DNA from: Chloroflexota bacterium
GTDB taxonomy: Bacteria > Chloroflexota > Anaerolineae > Anaerolineales > Villigracilaceae
Reading direction: 5' to 3'
DNA length: 53,063 nucleotides
Assembly (NCBI GenBank): GCA_024434165.1
Contig: QMIW01000020.1
Span: 1-53,063, forward strand
Part shown: positions 30,755 to 39,097 of the stretch, piece after piece
How the letters are laid out: each line of letters begins with the position of its first letter
Position numbering within the stretch: position 1 is the stretch's first letter
Translations under genes and position numbers: made by a program
Notes under the pieces: generated by a model
Told to the model about the DNA's origin: nothing
The model's database searches: none
What the model saw: the letters and a program-made list of their open reading frames with translations, nothing else

Positions 30755-31444
30755 TTACAGCGGGATCGTAAAAAAGAACGAACTTCCCCGCCCTTCCTGA
30801 CTCTCGAACCACGTCTCGCCATTGTGCAGGTCAATGATGTGTTCGACGATCTTCAAGCCGATGCCCAATCCCAGGCGCGGATCGGTCTTATCGTCCAAAA
30901 CGGTCTCGAACGGCTCGAAGACCAGTTCCTGTTTTTCATCGGGGATGCCAATTCCGGTATCGCGGACTTCAAACAAGATTCGGTCCGCTTCGCGCTCCAC
31001 ACGGACGGTGACGGTCCCGCTATCGGTGAATTTGACCGCGTTGTGGATGTAGTTGAGCAGCGCCTGCGAGAGCCGGGTTGGGTCGCCTTCGATGGCGGGC
31101 AGGTTCTCGGGGATCTCCTCCTCCACCGTGATGTCGCCTTTTTGGTCAGCCAGCCGGTCGGCAATGGTCAACACGCCGTCCAGCAGGGCGTAAATATCCA
31201 CCTCCTGCAAATCCAGTTCCATGCGGTTCGTGGCGGCTTCCGCGTAGTCATGGATGTCGTTGACCTGCACAACGAGCGGCATCAACGCCGCCTTGATATG
31301 TTCGATGGGAGAATCGGGAATGTCCGCATAATCCTCCAATTCTTCGATGCGATAGAGGTCGTTGATCTTTGCCTGCACTTCGGCAAGCCCTGCGCGCAGG
31401 CTGGCGGACATTTTGTAAAGGAATTCGTTTTGTCTGTCGGTCAT
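30755..31444 (-). CDS. Histidine-kinase-like ATPase lacking the phospho-acceptor His
   Basis: The HATPase_c domain (about residues 90-229) is intact: N-box NYIHNAVKF, G1 DTGIGIPDE, G2 GLGIGLKIV. In the preceding helical hairpin the place of the H-box (normally SHELRTPL) reads MSASLRAGL, so the His is Ala. It therefore cannot autophosphorylate in the usual way and may act as an ATP-bound switch or as a partner of another kinase. It has no sensor or membrane part. It starts three bases after the second ABC exporter operon gene with AGGAGTG as Shine-Dalgarno, so it is probably the last gene of that operon. Confidence 0.85.
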   Translation of the reverse strand: MTDRQNEFLYKMSASLRAGLAEVQAKINDLYRIEELEDYADIPDSPIEHIKAALMPLVVQVNDIHDYAEAATNRMELDLQEVDIYALLDGVLTIADRLADQKGDITVEEEIPENLPAIEGDPTRLSQALLNYIHNAVKFTDSGTVTVRVEREADRILFEVRDTGIGIPDEKQELVFEPFETVLDDKTDPRLGLGIGLKIVEHIIDLHNGETWFESQEGRGSSFFFTIPL

Positions 31445-31447
31445 GAT

Positions 31448-33241
31448 TCACTCCTGAAAACCCGTCCTGTACAACTCGTAGTAGCGTCCCTTTAATTCGA
31501 GCAGTTCAGCGTGCCGTCCCTGCTCGACGATTCTTCCACCGTCAATGACGACAATTTTATCAGCATTCGTAATCGTGGACAGGCGGTGCGCGATGACAAA
31601 TGAAGTGCGTCCTTTCAGCAGGGCTGCCAGCGCCGACTGGATCACATGTTCGGTCTGTGTATCCACGGATGATGTCGCTTCGTCCAATATCAAAATGCGC
31701 GGATTTGCCAGCAGCGCACGCGCAAACGAAATCAACTGGCGCTGACCGACACTCAAGGTCGCGCCGCCCTCCTCCACTGAAGTTTCGTAACCGTTCTTCA
31801 TATTGACGATGAAGTCATGCGCACCGACGGCTTTTGCGGCGGCGACCACTTCGTCATCCGTGGCGTCGAGCCTGCCGAATAAGATATTTTCCTTCACAGT
31901 GCCATTGAACAGGAACGGGTCTTGCAGCACCATGCCCATCTGCCGCCGCAGACTTTGCTGAGTCACCGTCCGCAAGTCAACGCCGTCTACGAGCACGCAG
32001 CCCTCCGTCGGGTCGTGGAAGCGCGCCAACAGTTTGACGATGGTCGTTTTGCCGGCGCCGGTCTCGCCGACGAGGGCTACCGTCTCACCGGGTTTTACAT
32101 CCAGATTGATTCGGTCGAGGACAAGCGCCGGGTCGTCGGAGTAATGGAACGAGACATTTTCGAATCGGACTGCGCCGGTAATTGCTCCCATTTCCCGGGC
32201 ATTTTCCTCGTCCCGAACTTCGATTGGCGTTTTGAGCAATTCAAGGATGCGTTCGCCGCCCGCCATCGTGGATTGAAGCGTATCGAAGCGGCGGCTCAAA
32301 TCGCGGATCGGCTCGAAGAAGCGGTCTATGTAAAGGATAAAGGCAATCAACACGCCCGCCGTGATGGATTCACCGAGAACGGCTGTGCCGCCCACATAAA
32401 CCACAAGCGCGGCTGCCAGCGCGCCAAGCACGTCAATGACCGGCGTAAACAGGGATGCAACCCGTGCGGCGTCGAGACTGGTTTCGAGAAAATAGCGGTT
32501 GACATAGCCGCTGAAGGTCTCGTGGTTTCTCCGCTGGCGCGAAAACGCCTGCACCACACGCACCCCGTTGACGTTTTCCGCGAGGACGGAGTTCGTCCAT
32601 GAAACGGCAGCGCGCACTTTGCGATAATTCCTGCGCGCCGCCTTACGGAAGAGCACCGTCGCCCAGATCATCACCGGCAGGACGGTAAACGTCAGCAGGG
32701 AGAGCTTGAAGTTCAGCGCCAGCATGGCAGCCAGCGTGCCGATGATGCCGAGCAAATTGCGCACAATCGCCAGCACCGCCCAGGTGATGAATTCGCGCAG
32801 CGTTCCCACGTCGTTGATGACGCGCGTAATGACGCGCCCCACGCTGTAACGGTTATAAAAACTCAGCGAAAGTTTTTGCAGGTGGGCGAACATGGCGGTA
32901 CGCACGTCGTACAAAACATGCTGACCCACGCGCGCCATGATGCGCACGCGCCAGTAGTTGAATCCCAGCTGGACGATGGAGACAAGCAGATAAACCAGGA
33001 CGATGCTCCGCAAGGCGGCGGCGTCACCGGCGTTGATGCCCTCGTCAATGGCGAGCTTGACAAAATACGGTCCGGAGACCGAGGCGGCGGTGACGATCGT
33101 CATCAGCACCAGCGCAAAGAGCATCCGTCCGTAATACGGCTTGAGGAATTGCATCAATCCCTGGGCAACCCTGGGATCGTAGCCTTTGTCCAGCTGCTCT
33201 TCGGAGTGGGTAATGAAGGCGGGAGGAACGATTTTGGTCAT
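31448..33241 (-). CDS. ABC exporter half-transporter, catalytic-site subunit (second pair)
   Basis: Six-helix membrane domain and nucleotide-binding domain with Walker A GETGAGKTT, signature LSVGQRQL, Walker B ILILDEATSSVDT with catalytic Glu and H-loop IAHRLSTI. It matches the subunit at 7485 in having LSVGQ and Glu. Its partner is the gene just upstream at 33311-35134. The substrate is unknown. Confidence 0.93.
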   Translation of the reverse strand: MTKIVPPAFITHSEEQLDKGYDPRVAQGLMQFLKPYYGRMLFALVLMTIVTAASVSGPYFVKLAIDEGINAGDAAALRSIVLVYLLVSIVQLGFNYWRVRIMARVGQHVLYDVRTAMFAHLQKLSLSFYNRYSVGRVITRVINDVGTLREFITWAVLAIVRNLLGIIGTLAAMLALNFKLSLLTFTVLPVMIWATVLFRKAARRNYRKVRAAVSWTNSVLAENVNGVRVVQAFSRQRRNHETFSGYVNRYFLETSLDAARVASLFTPVIDVLGALAAALVVYVGGTAVLGESITAGVLIAFILYIDRFFEPIRDLSRRFDTLQSTMAGGERILELLKTPIEVRDEENAREMGAITGAVRFENVSFHYSDDPALVLDRINLDVKPGETVALVGETGAGKTTIVKLLARFHDPTEGCVLVDGVDLRTVTQQSLRRQMGMVLQDPFLFNGTVKENILFGRLDATDDEVVAAAKAVGAHDFIVNMKNGYETSVEEGGATLSVGQRQLISFARALLANPRILILDEATSSVDTQTEHVIQSALAALLKGRTSFVIAHRLSTITNADKIVVIDGGRIVEQGRHAELLELKGRYYELYRTGFQE

Positions 33242-33310
33242 GGCGTCGAGTAGGTACTTGATTTGGTAGTCGCGTGGTAGGATGTCCGGGTGATTTGCTC
33301 AATGCAGCAG

Positions 33311-35134
33311 TCATCCCGAATTCGACCTGCCCGCGATGATGGTGTTTTCGTGTTGAGGCTTCTCGGCTCGGATGGGTTCAACCACTGCCTCTTCGTATTC
33401 AGAGCCATCGCGCTGCATCAATTGCAGGTCGTGGATTTCCCTGTACAAGCCGCCTCTGGCAAGCAGTTCATTGTGCGTACCGCGTTCCACAATCTGCCCC
33501 TTATCCATTACCAGGATCACATCCGCCCGGCGGACGGTGCTGAGGCGGTGGGCGATTACAAAGGTGGTGCGTCCTTCCATCAGAACATCGAGCGCGGCTT
33601 GAATCAACTTCTCGGTTTGGGTATCCACACTGGAGAGCGAATCGTCCAGGATCAAAATGCGCGGGTCCATCAGCAGGGCGCGGGCAATCGCCACCCGCTG
33701 GCGCTGCCCGCCGGAGAGGGTTACGCCGCGCTCGCCGACGATGGTCTCGTATCCCTTTGTGAAACTTTCGATAAACTCATGCGCCTGCGCGGCTTTGGCG
33801 GCGGCGATGATCTCTTCATCGCTTGCATCGGGGCGCCCATAGGCGATGTTCGCCTTGATCGTATCGGAGAACAACAGCGAAGTCTGCAAGACAATGCCGA
33901 TCTGCCTGCGCAGCGAAGTCAACTCCACATCGCGCACATCGTAGTCATCCACCAGCACGGCTCCGTCGGTCGCATCGTAAAAGCGGGGGATCAAATTCAC
34001 CAGCGAGGTTTTGCCCGACCCGGTCGGTCCGATCAACGCCACAATCTGGTTCTGTTTCACCCGCAGGCTGATGCCGGTCAACGAACTGACCTTTTCATCC
34101 TGATATTTCAACGAAACGTTTCGGAACTCGACTTCGCCTCTCAAATTGGATAAAACCACCGCATCCTTTTTGGACCGGATGGCTGGTTCCGTATCCAAAA
34201 CCTCGAACACCCTTTGAGCGCCCGCAGCGGCTTCGCCGCCCGCGTTGACCAGCCCGGTCAATGCCTGGGCGGGTTCCGCCATCATCAACAGGTAGGCGTT
34301 GAACGCGACGACTGCGCCGACGGTCAGCGTGCCGTCCATTGCCATTTGCCCGCCAAAGAACAAAATCAGAATCGTGCCGAGAGTGATGAGCCAGTTGGTG
34401 GCGGGCATAATTTTCGCCCATTCGTCAATGACGTGCAGCCATTTGACGAAGACATCCCTGTTGGCGGTGTCGAAGCGGCGGATTTCGTAGTCCTCCCGTG
34501 CAAACGCTCGCACCACCTGTACACCGGTCACGTTTTCCTGCAGGCGGTTGGAGACTTCGCCCACCGCCGTATCCACGGCGAAGAATAACTTGCCGATCTT
34601 CGTGCCGAAACCGGCGGTCATCAGGATCAGGGGCAGCATGGGCAGGAGGGAAACAAGCGCGAGTTTGAGGTTGGCAGAGACCATTACAGCGATAATGCCA
34701 ACGGTCAACAACACGAAACGGACGAGTTCCGGGATGGACGAGCCCGCAAAACGTTCGATGGCGCGCACATCTTCGATGCAGCGCGAAATCAACTGACCGG
34801 ACTGGGCGTGGTCGTGGTACGCGAACGGCAGGTACTGGATGTGGTCGTACATGCGGTTGCGAAGATCGTAGCCAACGTGCGCCGCAACCCACTCCGAGCC
34901 GTACCGGTTGCCCATGCCAAGAAGCGCCGAGGCGAGCCCAAGCCCGAGGAGCAGAAGCGCGGAGCGAATCAAATGGGAGGCATCGCCGCGCAGGAGCCCG
35001 TTGTCAATCACATCCTGGATGATGCGCGGCACGAACAGATTCAAGCCGGTGAGGGTCAACAACATCGCAAGCGTGGCGGTCACCTGCCATGTGTACGGTT
35101 TGAGAAAAGCGGCAGCGCGAAACAGATTTTTCAT
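33311..35134 (-). CDS. ABC exporter half-transporter, degenerate-site subunit (second pair)
   Basis: Walker A GPTGSGKTS, signature LSGGQRQR, Walker B ILILDDSLSSVDT with Asp in place of the catalytic Glu, H-loop IAHRLSTVRR. It resembles the subunit at 4796 in each of these. It therefore forms a heterodimer with the gene 69 bases downstream. The start at 35134 (MKNLFRAAAFLKPY) is chosen because it matches the family N-terminus; the open frame upstream crosses the terminator at 35161-35189. Confidence 0.92.
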   Translation of the reverse strand: MKNLFRAAAFLKPYTWQVTATLAMLLTLTGLNLFVPRIIQDVIDNGLLRGDASHLIRSALLLLGLGLASALLGMGNRYGSEWVAAHVGYDLRNRMYDHIQYLPFAYHDHAQSGQLISRCIEDVRAIERFAGSSIPELVRFVLLTVGIIAVMVSANLKLALVSLLPMLPLILMTAGFGTKIGKLFFAVDTAVGEVSNRLQENVTGVQVVRAFAREDYEIRRFDTANRDVFVKWLHVIDEWAKIMPATNWLITLGTILILFFGGQMAMDGTLTVGAVVAFNAYLLMMAEPAQALTGLVNAGGEAAAGAQRVFEVLDTEPAIRSKKDAVVLSNLRGEVEFRNVSLKYQDEKVSSLTGISLRVKQNQIVALIGPTGSGKTSLVNLIPRFYDATDGAVLVDDYDVRDVELTSLRRQIGIVLQTSLLFSDTIKANIAYGRPDASDEEIIAAAKAAQAHEFIESFTKGYETIVGERGVTLSGGQRQRVAIARALLMDPRILILDDSLSSVDTQTEKLIQAALDVLMEGRTTFVIAHRLSTVRRADVILVMDKGQIVERGTHNELLARGGLYREIHDLQLMQRDGSEYEEAVVEPIRAEKPQHENTIIAGRSNSG

Positions 35135-35156
35135 AAGCGGGGCAATAAGGATACCA

Positions 35157-35189
35157 CAAACAAAAAGCGGACATCCAGTGGATGTCCGC
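35157..35189 (-). terminator. Terminator of the acyltransferase gene
   Basis: GCGGACATCCA and its complement TGGATGTCCGC (35167-35189) make a 10- to 11-bp stem; on the minus strand TTTTTGTTT follows. It lies seven bases after the stop of the acyltransferase gene and 23 bases before the ABC exporter start, so it separates two transcripts. Confidence 0.85.
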
Positions 35190-35195
35190 GCCGAA

Positions 35196-36686
35196 TCAGG
35201 CGGGTAACGGGTCGGGTTTGTAGAGCTTGAACGCCCGCAAAGCAAACCGCACCAAAAGGGACAATCCAAGCACGATCAGCCAGTCGTAAATAAAAACACT
35301 GCGCGGGAAGTTCTCGAACCGACCCGTGAAGTAGCCGATGTACGCTGCAGCGGCAACCGCCAGCGAACCGATGGTTACGGAAAGGACGACAGGACGCACC
35401 ATGTGCAGGATACCTTTTTGGAAATTTTCAGGACGGAAGGCGCCGAGAAAGTACGAAACCAGAGGACGAATGAAAAATGCCGCCCAGAAGACCACCCGTT
35501 CCATTTCGCGGTAGGACTGATACTCGCGCCCTTCGCCGAAGCGCAAACGGAACACCAGAAAGGCGGAAAGCGTGAGGATGGCAAGATCGAGCAGGAGTGT
35601 CCTCATGCTGATGCGCTGGAGAAAGCTTTTCAACCATCTCCGCAATGGAATATCCACATAGAAATGAACGAGCAAGCCAATGGCAATCATCATCGGCAGG
35701 AACGTCCGTTGCAGGAAAGCGAACGGGTCGGCAATGGCGGAACCCTGCAGGGCACGTTCATAAAACCAGACCACCGGCACATGCAGAATGTAAATCGCGT
35801 ACGCCGTTTCACCCAGGTTCACAAAGACGGAGCGGTTGAGGACCTGCGAAAGACGGGAGCGGTCCATTGCCAGCGAAACGATGAACAAAATCAACAACGG
35901 CGCCAGCAAACCCGCCATCGGCTGAAGATTGTGCGGCAAAGCCGGGAACACTTCGGCGCTTATCACCGCGTAGCCTGCCACAAGAAGAATACTCGCCGCC
36001 AGAACGGCGAGAACGACCCAGGGTTTCAGGTTCTGGTTTCGCCCCTCCCGCAGGTACCAAATCCCGCCGACGACGCCCATCACAAAGGAATTCAAATGGA
36101 AGACCGGCGAATAGATGAGGAACTCCTTTTGCTCGGGGTAAAAACCCGTCCACAATGTGAAGTGAACCGCCTGGCTCAACGCCCACAGGGCAATCGAAAC
36201 CCAGATCAATTTTTTCATCGGCTGGCGATACGCCCACATCACCATGAATGGAAAAAGGGCGTAGAAGAAGAACTCAACCGTCATGGACCAGGCCGCATAA
36301 TTAAAGGATTGCGAGTAGGCGGGAATCCAAGCCTGGACGACGAAGATATTGGCAAGGATTTTCTGGGGCTTGATCCTCAGGAGGGAGTCGAAATAATACA
36401 CACACATCAGGGAGAACGAGATGATATACAGCGGGTAGATTCGTGTGAAGCGTGCCCGCCAATACCCCATCACGTCGAACTTCTCGCCGGGTTTGTAATA
36501 CACCAGCGACATGACGAACCCCGAAAGCACATACAGGTAACTGACGGCGATCGGTCCGGACCGAATCAACGCCGAAAACGGGAAGAAATCCACAAAGTTG
36601 GTGTAGAACCTGCTGGTGTCATGGTAGAACAATACAAGCATCACCATGGCAAAGCGGGTGAATGTCAATTGATCGAGCCGTTTCAT
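35196..36686 (-). CDS. Acyltransferase-3 family membrane protein
   Basis: About ten to twelve membrane segments with the family motifs near the N-terminus: LDQLTFTRFAMVMLVLFYHD (the His is the likely catalytic residue), YVLSGFVMS and RARFTRIYPLY. The family acylates surface sugars, peptidoglycan or lipids using acyl-CoA. It has extra C-terminal membrane segments (RPLVSYFLGAF onward), so it is longer (496) than the usual 350-400 residues. No sugar-synthesis genes flank it. GAGGT precedes the ATG. Confidence 0.88.
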   Translation of the reverse strand: MKRLDQLTFTRFAMVMLVLFYHDTSRFYTNFVDFFPFSALIRSGPIAVSYLYVLSGFVMSLVYYKPGEKFDVMGYWRARFTRIYPLYIISFSLMCVYYFDSLLRIKPQKILANIFVVQAWIPAYSQSFNYAAWSMTVEFFFYALFPFMVMWAYRQPMKKLIWVSIALWALSQAVHFTLWTGFYPEQKEFLIYSPVFHLNSFVMGVVGGIWYLREGRNQNLKPWVVLAVLAASILLVAGYAVISAEVFPALPHNLQPMAGLLAPLLILFIVSLAMDRSRLSQVLNRSVFVNLGETAYAIYILHVPVVWFYERALQGSAIADPFAFLQRTFLPMMIAIGLLVHFYVDIPLRRWLKSFLQRISMRTLLLDLAILTLSAFLVFRLRFGEGREYQSYREMERVVFWAAFFIRPLVSYFLGAFRPENFQKGILHMVRPVVLSVTIGSLAVAAAAYIGYFTGRFENFPRSVFIYDWLIVLGLSLLVRFALRAFKLYKPDPLPA

Positions 36687-36723
36687 TACAACCTCAAAAC
36701 TGGTATCCCGTCTATTCTACTTG

Positions 36724-36757
36724 AAAAAAATCGGGTTGACCCATGTCAACCCGATTT
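36724..36757 (-). terminator. Terminator of the RAM-FNT operon
   Basis: On the minus strand AAATCGGGTTGAC, a four-base loop, GTCAACCCGATTT, then a run of seven T. It lies 19 bases past the stop of the RAM-domain gene. Confidence 0.9.
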
Positions 36758-36775
36758 GGAAGGAAACCGCCGCGG

Positions 36776-37006
36776 CTAGACTTCGACCGCCAGGCAGGTC
36801 AGCGTCTGCTCGATGCCGGGGATGGGCTGGATATCCACCGCAGTGATCTTGCCAAGCCTGGCGATGTCGGTGGTCTCCACCACCGCAATCGCATCATACG
36901 GACCGAAGGTCATATTCGCCTCCACGACGCCTTCCACCTTGCGGAGGTGGTTGATGACGTCCTTGAGGTCTCCGGCTCGAACTTTGATCAAGATATAGGC
37001 TTTCAT
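36776..37006 (-). CDS. Stand-alone Lrp/AsnC ligand-binding (RAM) domain
   Basis: 76 residues forming only the RAM domain of Lrp/AsnC regulators: AYILIKVRAGDLKDVINHL, VEANMTFGPYDAIAVVE. There is no DNA-binding helix-turn-helix. Stand-alone RAM proteins assemble into rings and bind small molecules or a partner protein. The gene is 12 bases after the FocA-type channel gene and has AAGGAG, so it may regulate the channel or sense its substrate. Confidence 0.9.
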   Translation of the reverse strand: MKAYILIKVRAGDLKDVINHLRKVEGVVEANMTFGPYDAIAVVETTDIARLGKITAVDIQPIPGIEQTLTCLAVEV

Positions 37007-37018
37007 GGCTTCTCCTTT

Positions 37019-37906
37019 TCAGTCTTTCTTTGTTCGCAGGAACACGACCCAGTAGACAGCGGCGACAAGCACCGCACCGCCGATGATATTTCCAATGGTA
37101 ACAGGAATCAGATTGTTGATAAAGAACGCCTCCCACGTCAGCGCGTCGAGATTCGTCACCTTATCCCCAACCTTCGTCATAAATTCCGGATCGAAGTTTT
37201 TCACAAAAAGGGCGTACGGGATGAAGTACATGTTCGCCACGCTGTGCTCGAAGCCCGACGCCACAAATGCGGTGATGGGAAAGATTATGGAAAGAATCTT
37301 ATCCAGCGTGGTGCGGGCGCTGTATGTAAGCCAGACGGCGAGACACACCAGCGCATTGCACAGGATACCCAGAGCAATCGCCTGAATGAAATCAAGGTCG
37401 CATTTGGCGGCGGCAATGCGCAGGGCGGTAATTCCAACGGCATCCGACCCGAAGGTATATTGTTTGGTGAAAAACATCAGGACGGCGGTGGCGATCGAAC
37501 CGATGAAGTTCCCCGCGTACACAATCGCCCAATTCCGCAGGAGCGCGCGCCCGGTCACCTTGCCGTTCGCCCAAGCCATGACAATCAGGTTATTGCCGGT
37601 GAACAATTCCGCACCGCCTACCACCACGAGGATTAGACCCAGACAAAAGACCAAACCCGTGAGCAGGCGGGTGACGCCGTAGGGCCAGCCGGTGGTATAT
37701 GCAACTGTCCCATCCGCGGCGGTGACGGACATCCCCCCCGCCGCAACCGTCGTGGCAAAAATCGCGCCCAGCGAAATGAACGCGCCTGCAAGAATCGCGA
37801 GCATCATCATCGTAAAGGCCGGCATTTCCGCCTTGCGGACACCCAAGTATTCCGCCCGCGTTGCCATTTCGGCAGGAAGCAGTGAGTCGATTCTAACTTC
37901 AGTCAT
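37019..37906 (-). CDS. Formate/nitrite transporter family channel
   Basis: FNT family (pentameric channel) with six membrane segments. Conserved features include GNNLIVMAWANGK, LLRNWAIVYAGNFIGS and the central His in GFEHSVANMYFIPY. Substrates in the family are formate, nitrite, hydrosulfide and lactate; these cannot be separated here. AAGGAT precedes the ATG. A perfect CRP/FNR-type palindrome lies 24 bases upstream of the start codon. Confidence 0.93.
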   Translation of the reverse strand: MTEVRIDSLLPAEMATRAEYLGVRKAEMPAFTMMMLAILAGAFISLGAIFATTVAAGGMSVTAADGTVAYTTGWPYGVTRLLTGLVFCLGLILVVVGGAELFTGNNLIVMAWANGKVTGRALLRNWAIVYAGNFIGSIATAVLMFFTKQYTFGSDAVGITALRIAAAKCDLDFIQAIALGILCNALVCLAVWLTYSARTTLDKILSIIFPITAFVASGFEHSVANMYFIPYALFVKNFDPEFMTKVGDKVTNLDALTWEAFFINNLIPVTIGNIIGGAVLVAAVYWVVFLRTKKD

Positions 37907-37929
37907 AGGCTATCCTTTTTTAGGTTTAT

Positions 37930-37947
37930 TTGTGATAATTTTCACAA
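37930..37947. promoter_or_regulatory. CRP/FNR-family operator upstream of the FNT channel
   Basis: TTGTGA-N6-TCACAA, a perfect 18-bp palindrome that contains the CRP consensus TGTGA-N6-TCACA. A minus-strand TATACT at 37957-37952 would put the transcription start next to the site, which would suit repression. If another promoter is used, it could be an activator site. Confidence 0.7.
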
Positions 37948-38008
37948 CACGAGTATAACAGGCGGATTGGAAATAGGTAAGTCAGGATGTAATGAAATCG
38001 GTGTGATG

Positions 38009-39001
38009 TTAATCCAGTGGTTGTTCCTTTTTTCTTCTTCCGAGAAGGCTGACCAGACCGGCAGCGATCAAAGCCGCGAGCACAATCGCTCCGACCGCCT
38101 TTCCCCCGCTGTCCAACGATGTGGGAGGTTTGGGAAGCGGCGTCGCAGTGGGCGTGGCGGTCGGCGTAACCGGCCGGGTGGGGGTTGATGTTGGGATGCC
38201 GAATGTGGCTGTGACAATTTGTGAAGGTGTGACGGTGGGAGTGAACGCAAGCTGAATGACGAGCGTTTGCCCTTCGAAAATCTCATCCCCCGCCAGCCCG
38301 TTCAAAAATTTCAATTCTTCGATGGTGGTTCCGTACGCCAGTGCAATGCTCCATAGCGCTTCATCTTTTTCGACAACATGCAGAATCTCCCCATTTGGCA
38401 AGGGGGTATTCGGAATCACGGCAATGCCTGTGCCGGTCGCCGCAGGGCGTGTCGCAGTGGAAGCGGCGGGAAGCGCAACGACCCCCGATGGATCTGCCGC
38501 GCCGACATCAAGGACATAGTATGTAACGTCATTGACGGTTGCCAACCCAGCGCCTGCATCCTTAAAATCCCCGGAAAGCAGGGTGGTGGAGTTCGTGGAA
38601 TGTCCCTGCCAGACTTGAATCACCTCCGCCAGGGTAAGGTTGGCGCCGGAGTGGATGTTTTCGGCAAAGAGCCCGCCCGTTGAAAGATCGCCGTCCACGG
38701 GGTAGCCGGCATCCAATGCGCGCTCGAAGGGGCGTTTTCCGTCCGCGCTGAAATGCGTGAGCACGCCTTTTCCGGCAATGTATTCGGCGTGCGTTTGGGC
38801 GATTTCCATCAAACGATCATCCACCCGATACGGCGGCAAGCCTTTGGATTCGCGCAAGGCATTCACCTCTTCGATCAATTCCCGGGCGGTGAAGTTGGGA
38901 GAAAAAAGCTCCGGCCGGGCGCCCACCCGTTCGGACGGAAGCAGGCTGAGCGTCAAAAAAAGAAGCGCAAGAATTAAAGTCAGGGCGAAAGTTCGATTCA
39001 T
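38009..39001 (-). CDS. CAP (SCP) domain and LysM surface protein
   Basis: Signal peptide (MNRTFALTLILALLFL), CAP/SCP domain at about residues 40-170 (LIEEVNALRESKGLPP, AQTHAEYIAGKGVLTHF, AENIHSG), a LysM domain at about 205-255 (VVEKDEALWSIALAYGTT), a Thr/Pro-rich stretch and a C-terminal membrane helix followed by RRKK. It is probably anchored by that helix with both domains outside, LysM binding a glycan. The role of bacterial CAP domains is unclear. ATG at 39001 is used; a TTG one codon earlier is possible. TATAAT seven bases upstream suggests a leaderless mRNA. Confidence 0.9.
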   Translation of the reverse strand: MNRTFALTLILALLFLTLSLLPSERVGARPELFSPNFTARELIEEVNALRESKGLPPYRVDDRLMEIAQTHAEYIAGKGVLTHFSADGKRPFERALDAGYPVDGDLSTGGLFAENIHSGANLTLAEVIQVWQGHSTNSTTLLSGDFKDAGAGLATVNDVTYYVLDVGAADPSGVVALPAASTATRPAATGTGIAVIPNTPLPNGEILHVVEKDEALWSIALAYGTTIEELKFLNGLAGDEIFEGQTLVIQLAFTPTVTPSQIVTATFGIPTSTPTRPVTPTATPTATPLPKPPTSLDSGGKAVGAIVLAALIAAGLVSLLGRRKKEQPLD

Positions 39002-39008
39002 CAAAAAA

Positions 39009-39014
39009 ATTATA
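39009..39014 (-). promoter_or_regulatory. -10 element for a probably leaderless CAP-LysM transcript
   Basis: Minus-strand TATAAT at 39014-39009, then TTTTTTG and ATG at 39001. There is no Shine-Dalgarno, and a start about seven bases after the -10 would coincide with the ATG. No strong -35 is seen. Confidence 0.5.
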
Positions 39015-39068
39015 CCCGCCGGGCGTCTTCATGCCTTCCCGGAAGTTTAGGCGTGAGGTAAAATTATA

Positions 39069-39081
39069 TATAATATATAAT
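39069..39081 (+). promoter_or_regulatory. Likely -10 region of the MetV-MetF gene
   Basis: Two overlapping-phase TATAAT hexamers (39069-39074 and 39076-39081) in an AT-only run, 16 and 23 bases before the ATG. The -35 is weak (TTTAGG at 39047). This is the only AT-rich block in the 93-base gap between the divergent CAP-LysM and MetV-MetF genes. Confidence 0.4.
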
Positions 39082-39097
39082 CTTTGGAGATAGTCTC

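Noticed and set aside
29401-30834. A 477-codon minus-strand open frame opposite the PucC-like gene
   Set aside because: It crosses the strong convergent terminator and has shadow composition.
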